Below are positions 61,784-64,000 of a stretch of 64,000 nt of DNA, piece by piece; positions within the stretch are counted from its first letter, which is position 1; every line of letters begins with the position of its first letter. The notes below the pieces were generated by a model. The model saw only the letters and a list, made by a program, of their open reading frames with translations. It searched no databases and was not told the DNA's origin. Both the position numbers and the translations under genes were made by a program. Source of the DNA: Perlabentimonas sp041656735 (GTDB lineage: Bacteria; Bacteroidota; Bacteroidia; Bacteroidales; Tenuifilaceae); contig JBBACY010000015.1 in assembly GCA_041656735.1 (NCBI GenBank), positions 1 through 64,000 of the forward strand, given 5' to 3'.

Positions 61784-63634
61784 ATGAATAGGATATTATT
61801 TTTTTTACTGCTTCTCTTCAGTAATTGCCATATTTTTGCTCAGGTAGGATTTAAAACAGCTTTGGTTGAGAAGGGGCATAATGTTATTGCTTTTGACATT
61901 AGTAGCGATGGGAAGTATATTGTCACTATAAGTGATGATAACCGAATGTTGATTCGTGATATGGAAAGCAAAGCACTGATAAAGGAGATAACAGGATATG
62001 GTGCATTGGTAACCATTGTTTTTTCAGATGATAATGAATACCTCGTTACGGGTTCACCCGATGGCACCATTGCCGCTTGGACAGTAGCTACGGGCACCAT
62101 TGTTCGAAGTTTTATTGGCCACAAAGGGTCAATAAAAGCTCTTTCCATCAGTGCCGATAGGAAGAGAATTGTATCGTCGTGCGAGGATCAAACGGTAAGG
62201 GTTTGGAACGTTGAAACGGGTGAACAGCTTTTTATTCTTAATAATGAAAATGAACAGGTTGATGCTCTTGCAATCCACCCCAATAGTAAAACAGTTGTAG
62301 CAGGAACAATAAAAGGGAAAGCTTATATATGGGATATTACCAATGGAAACACTGTTAAGTCGTTTGCTTGTGAAGACGATGCCATAAAATCTGTAGTATA
62401 CAGTCCCAATGGTAGTTTTTTTGCTGTAGCTGGCAATGAAGGGCGAATTAGTATGTGGAGTACTTTTGACTATATGCTTTTGAATACTATGCTTGGTCAT
62501 ACTGAATCCATTGAAAAAGTATCGTATAGTCCCGATGGGAAGTATATTGTGAGCGCTGGACAGGATGGCTACATAATTCTTTTTGATATCAGTACGGGCG
62601 CAATAGTATATCACAGTCCCAAGCAACCCTACGGTGTCACATCGGTTGTTTTTAGTCAAAATGGGAAGGAGTTTGCCTCCTCGGCATCCCAGTCCGACAC
62701 ATTAAAGGTTTGGGATACTTCTTCATTGGGTATCAAATCAAAATTTGCCATTCAATCTGAGAAACAGATTGAAAAAGTTAAGAATAAACCTGAAATTATT
62801 TGGATAACCTCAGACAGTAAGGAGAGTGTAGAATTGGGGTTCGAAGTGAAGTGCCAAGTGCGCTCAGGATATCCACTTGAAATGATTAACGTGATTGTTA
62901 ACGGCGAGAAGCAATTTTCGAAGACAATATTGGACTGGTCTGAAAATCAATGGATTGATTTTCAGAATATAGTTTACCTAAAAGATGGTGACAATACCAT
63001 TGATGTTCAAATATTCTATGGCGATGAAATGTTGGTGTCTGAGCCCCTTAGCGTTAGTTACAGAATGGATTTAGCCGAGGAACTCGTTCGCGCTTCTCGC
63101 ATACGGAAAGGAGTTGTTTACCTCAGAGAAAGCGATGAGTACGAGTACAAAATAAGTAGCGCCGAGGGGTATCTTTTTAAAGGAGGTGTGATTAATGTGG
63201 AACAGGTTGAAGGCCCAAGCATTAACGTAGAACTTGACCCTCTAAAAGAAGATGTTGCCATCATTCTCAATAACATTACGTTTGCAACCAATTCAGCCGA
63301 TTTAAACTCCGAGTCGTTTATTGAACTCGACAGGGTGGTTGAACTTCTTGTAACTAATCCAGGCATAATTATTGAAATTTCGGCTCATACCGATGATGTT
63401 GGAACTGTAGCATATAATATGCTGCTTTCTAATCGTAGGGCTCAGTCGGTAATGAACTATCTCCTTGACAATAATGTGGAAACACAAAGGCTCGTAGCTA
63501 AGGGGTATGGCCCCAAAATGCCAATGGTTCCAAATTCTTCCGAAGAGAATAGAGCATTTAATCGACGGGTTGAGTTTAAGATATTGGAGATGAACGAGAG
63601 GCAACCAACAGTGTCTAAAGATAACCGCCTGTAA
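61784..63634 (+). CDS. Secreted WD40-propeller protein with C-terminal OmpA domain
   Basis: The 616-aa protein has a signal peptide (ILFFLLLLFSNCHIFAQ) and about seven WD40 blades (residues 25-310, e.g. GHKGSIKALSISADRKRIVSSCEDQTVRVWNVETGEQ). An Ig-like strand region follows (about 335-430). The C-terminal OmpA peptidoglycan-binding domain (about 490-605) has NITFATNSADLNSESFIELDRVVELL and ISAHTDDVGTVAYNMLLSNRRAQSVMNYL. It should sit in the outer membrane/periplasm bound to peptidoglycan. WD40 and caspase modules are often fused in one protein; here they are neighbours, suggesting a complex. Confidence 0.9.
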   Translation: MNRILFFLLLLFSNCHIFAQVGFKTALVEKGHNVIAFDISSDGKYIVTISDDNRMLIRDMESKALIKEITGYGALVTIVFSDDNEYLVTGSPDGTIAAWTVATGTIVRSFIGHKGSIKALSISADRKRIVSSCEDQTVRVWNVETGEQLFILNNENEQVDALAIHPNSKTVVAGTIKGKAYIWDITNGNTVKSFACEDDAIKSVVYSPNGSFFAVAGNEGRISMWSTFDYMLLNTMLGHTESIEKVSYSPDGKYIVSAGQDGYIILFDISTGAIVYHSPKQPYGVTSVVFSQNGKEFASSASQSDTLKVWDTSSLGIKSKFAIQSEKQIEKVKNKPEIIWITSDSKESVELGFEVKCQVRSGYPLEMINVIVNGEKQFSKTILDWSENQWIDFQNIVYLKDGDNTIDVQIFYGDEMLVSEPLSVSYRMDLAEELVRASRIRKGVVYLRESDEYEYKISSAEGYLFKGGVINVEQVEGPSINVELDPLKEDVAIILNNITFATNSADLNSESFIELDRVVELLVTNPGIIIEISAHTDDVGTVAYNMLLSNRRAQSVMNYLLDNNVETQRLVAKGYGPKMPMVPNSSEENRAFNRRVEFKILEMNERQPTVSKDNRL

Positions 63635-63712
63635 CGAAAGGAAAGTGTGTTTTTAATATTTTAAAGAAATATAAGAATTGAGTATTGGTTTCCATATTAA
63701 ATAGGTTTTAAA

Positions 63713-64000
63713 ATGAAAAGAGATTCTAGCTACATTATACGAAAAATGGTAGTTTTCATCTTTGCCCTAATAGCTGTGTACCAGGCAAACGGACAGAGGT
63801 TTTCATACGATGAGATAATTGAGAGTATGGGGAGCTTAACCCACGAACAAGCATACTCAAGGCTTTTTGAGTATAGAGGACAAAACCCTCAAATGGCTGG
63901 CACATACCTCCAGTTGGGCTACGTGTCTGAACAGATTATTAAGGAACTCGACCCTTTTAGGGAGATTGAAATGGTAAACTATAATATTGATAATGCGGTA
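63713..64000 (+). CDS. Secreted protein of unknown family, cut by the window end
   Basis: The ATG at 63713 opens 96 codons to the window end. A signal peptide is visible (MVVFIFALIAVYQANGQ, from the internal Met or the first Met). The visible part (FSYDEIIESMGSLTHEQAYSRLFEYRGQNPQMAGTYLQLGYVSEQIIKELDPFREIE) is helical and TPR-like in feel, but I do not recognise the family. It follows the OmpA gene after 78 bp on the same strand, so it probably belongs to the caspase cluster. Confidence 0.7.
   Translation, partial: MKRDSSYIIRKMVVFIFALIAVYQANGQRFSYDEIIESMGSLTHEQAYSRLFEYRGQNPQMAGTYLQLGYVSEQIIKELDPFREIEMVNYNIDNAV

Overview
The window reads as a chromosome segment of a Bacteroidota bacterium, probably class Bacteroidia. 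Evidence: Bacteroidota-type promoters (TAnnTTTG near -7), very AT-rich intergenic DNA, many lipoprotein or signal-peptide proteins of Bacteroidota type (PepSY-like pair, lipocalin-like lipoprotein, DUF4348-like lipoprotein, OprO/P- and alginate-export-type porins), dispersed palindromic repeats and no strong Shine-Dalgarno habit. Nitrate reductase, ATP-type phosphofructokinase, threonine dehydratase and metal efflux suggest a free-living facultative anaerobe. I saw no rRNA, tRNA, CRISPR array or complete insertion sequence.

Layout. 1-125: a minus-strand fragment of a PHP-type histidinol-phosphatase butts against a narG that lacks its N-terminal half. 114-4978: narG(C-terminal half)-narH-narJ-narI. 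4979-5790: dispersed palindromic repeats. 5791-11810 (minus): His-rich membrane protein plus a CzcBAC-type RND metal exporter. 12128-17651 (minus): TPR/SpoIIE phosphatase, CoA-disulfide-reductase-like flavoprotein, Ogt-type DNA methyltransferase, DUF2249-like/AhpD-like fusion. 17864-20934: OmpR-type two-component system and two PepSY-like proteins. 21324-27678: lipoproteins, an AraC-type regulator with a CxxC heavy-metal-associated-like N-terminus, cupin, cold-shock protein, stand-alone CheB-like domain, two PAS proteins. 27900-36016: porin-pstSCAB-phoU-phoB/phoR-type regulon. 36134-45104 (minus): an envelope and stress block (MCE/Mla lipid transport, AI-2E-type permease, holin-like, YtxH, M48 protease, twin lmo0937-type peptides). 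45654-51640: ilvA, SulP transporter, small inverted-repeat element, pfkA, PAS histidine kinase. 52544-59081: porin, chemoreceptor, porin, nucleoside-gate membrane protein, lipoprotein. 59344-64000: PD40/caspase protein, WD40/OmpA protein and the start of a third secreted protein.

Main discovery. Eight promoters between 21.2 and 52.0 kb share one architecture: a 16-base half-site (consensus GTGTGAATGATGTAAC), a second half-site ending in TGTAAC/T exactly 21 bp further on, and a -7 box of TAnnTTTG type exactly 20 bp after GTGTAAYA. The 21-bp tandem half-site next to the -35 region is what an AraC-family activator is expected to use, and the only AraC-family gene in the window lies between sites B and C. 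The sites stand in front of a lipocalin-like lipoprotein, a coiled-coil lipoprotein, cheB-like, the mla operon, the ytxH-cupin-holin-AI-2E operon and the lmo0937 pair; two (C and H) have no obvious gene directly after them. This looks like an envelope/general-stress regulon for which I know no description.

Two further operator systems can be read directly. Two Pho-type promoters (porin and pstS) each carry four (C/T)GTAACA-like repeats at an exact 11-bp period, ending 16 bp before the -7 box. The PepSY two-component system carries a shared tandem box before both its own gene and the PepSY genes, again 16 bp before the -7 box.
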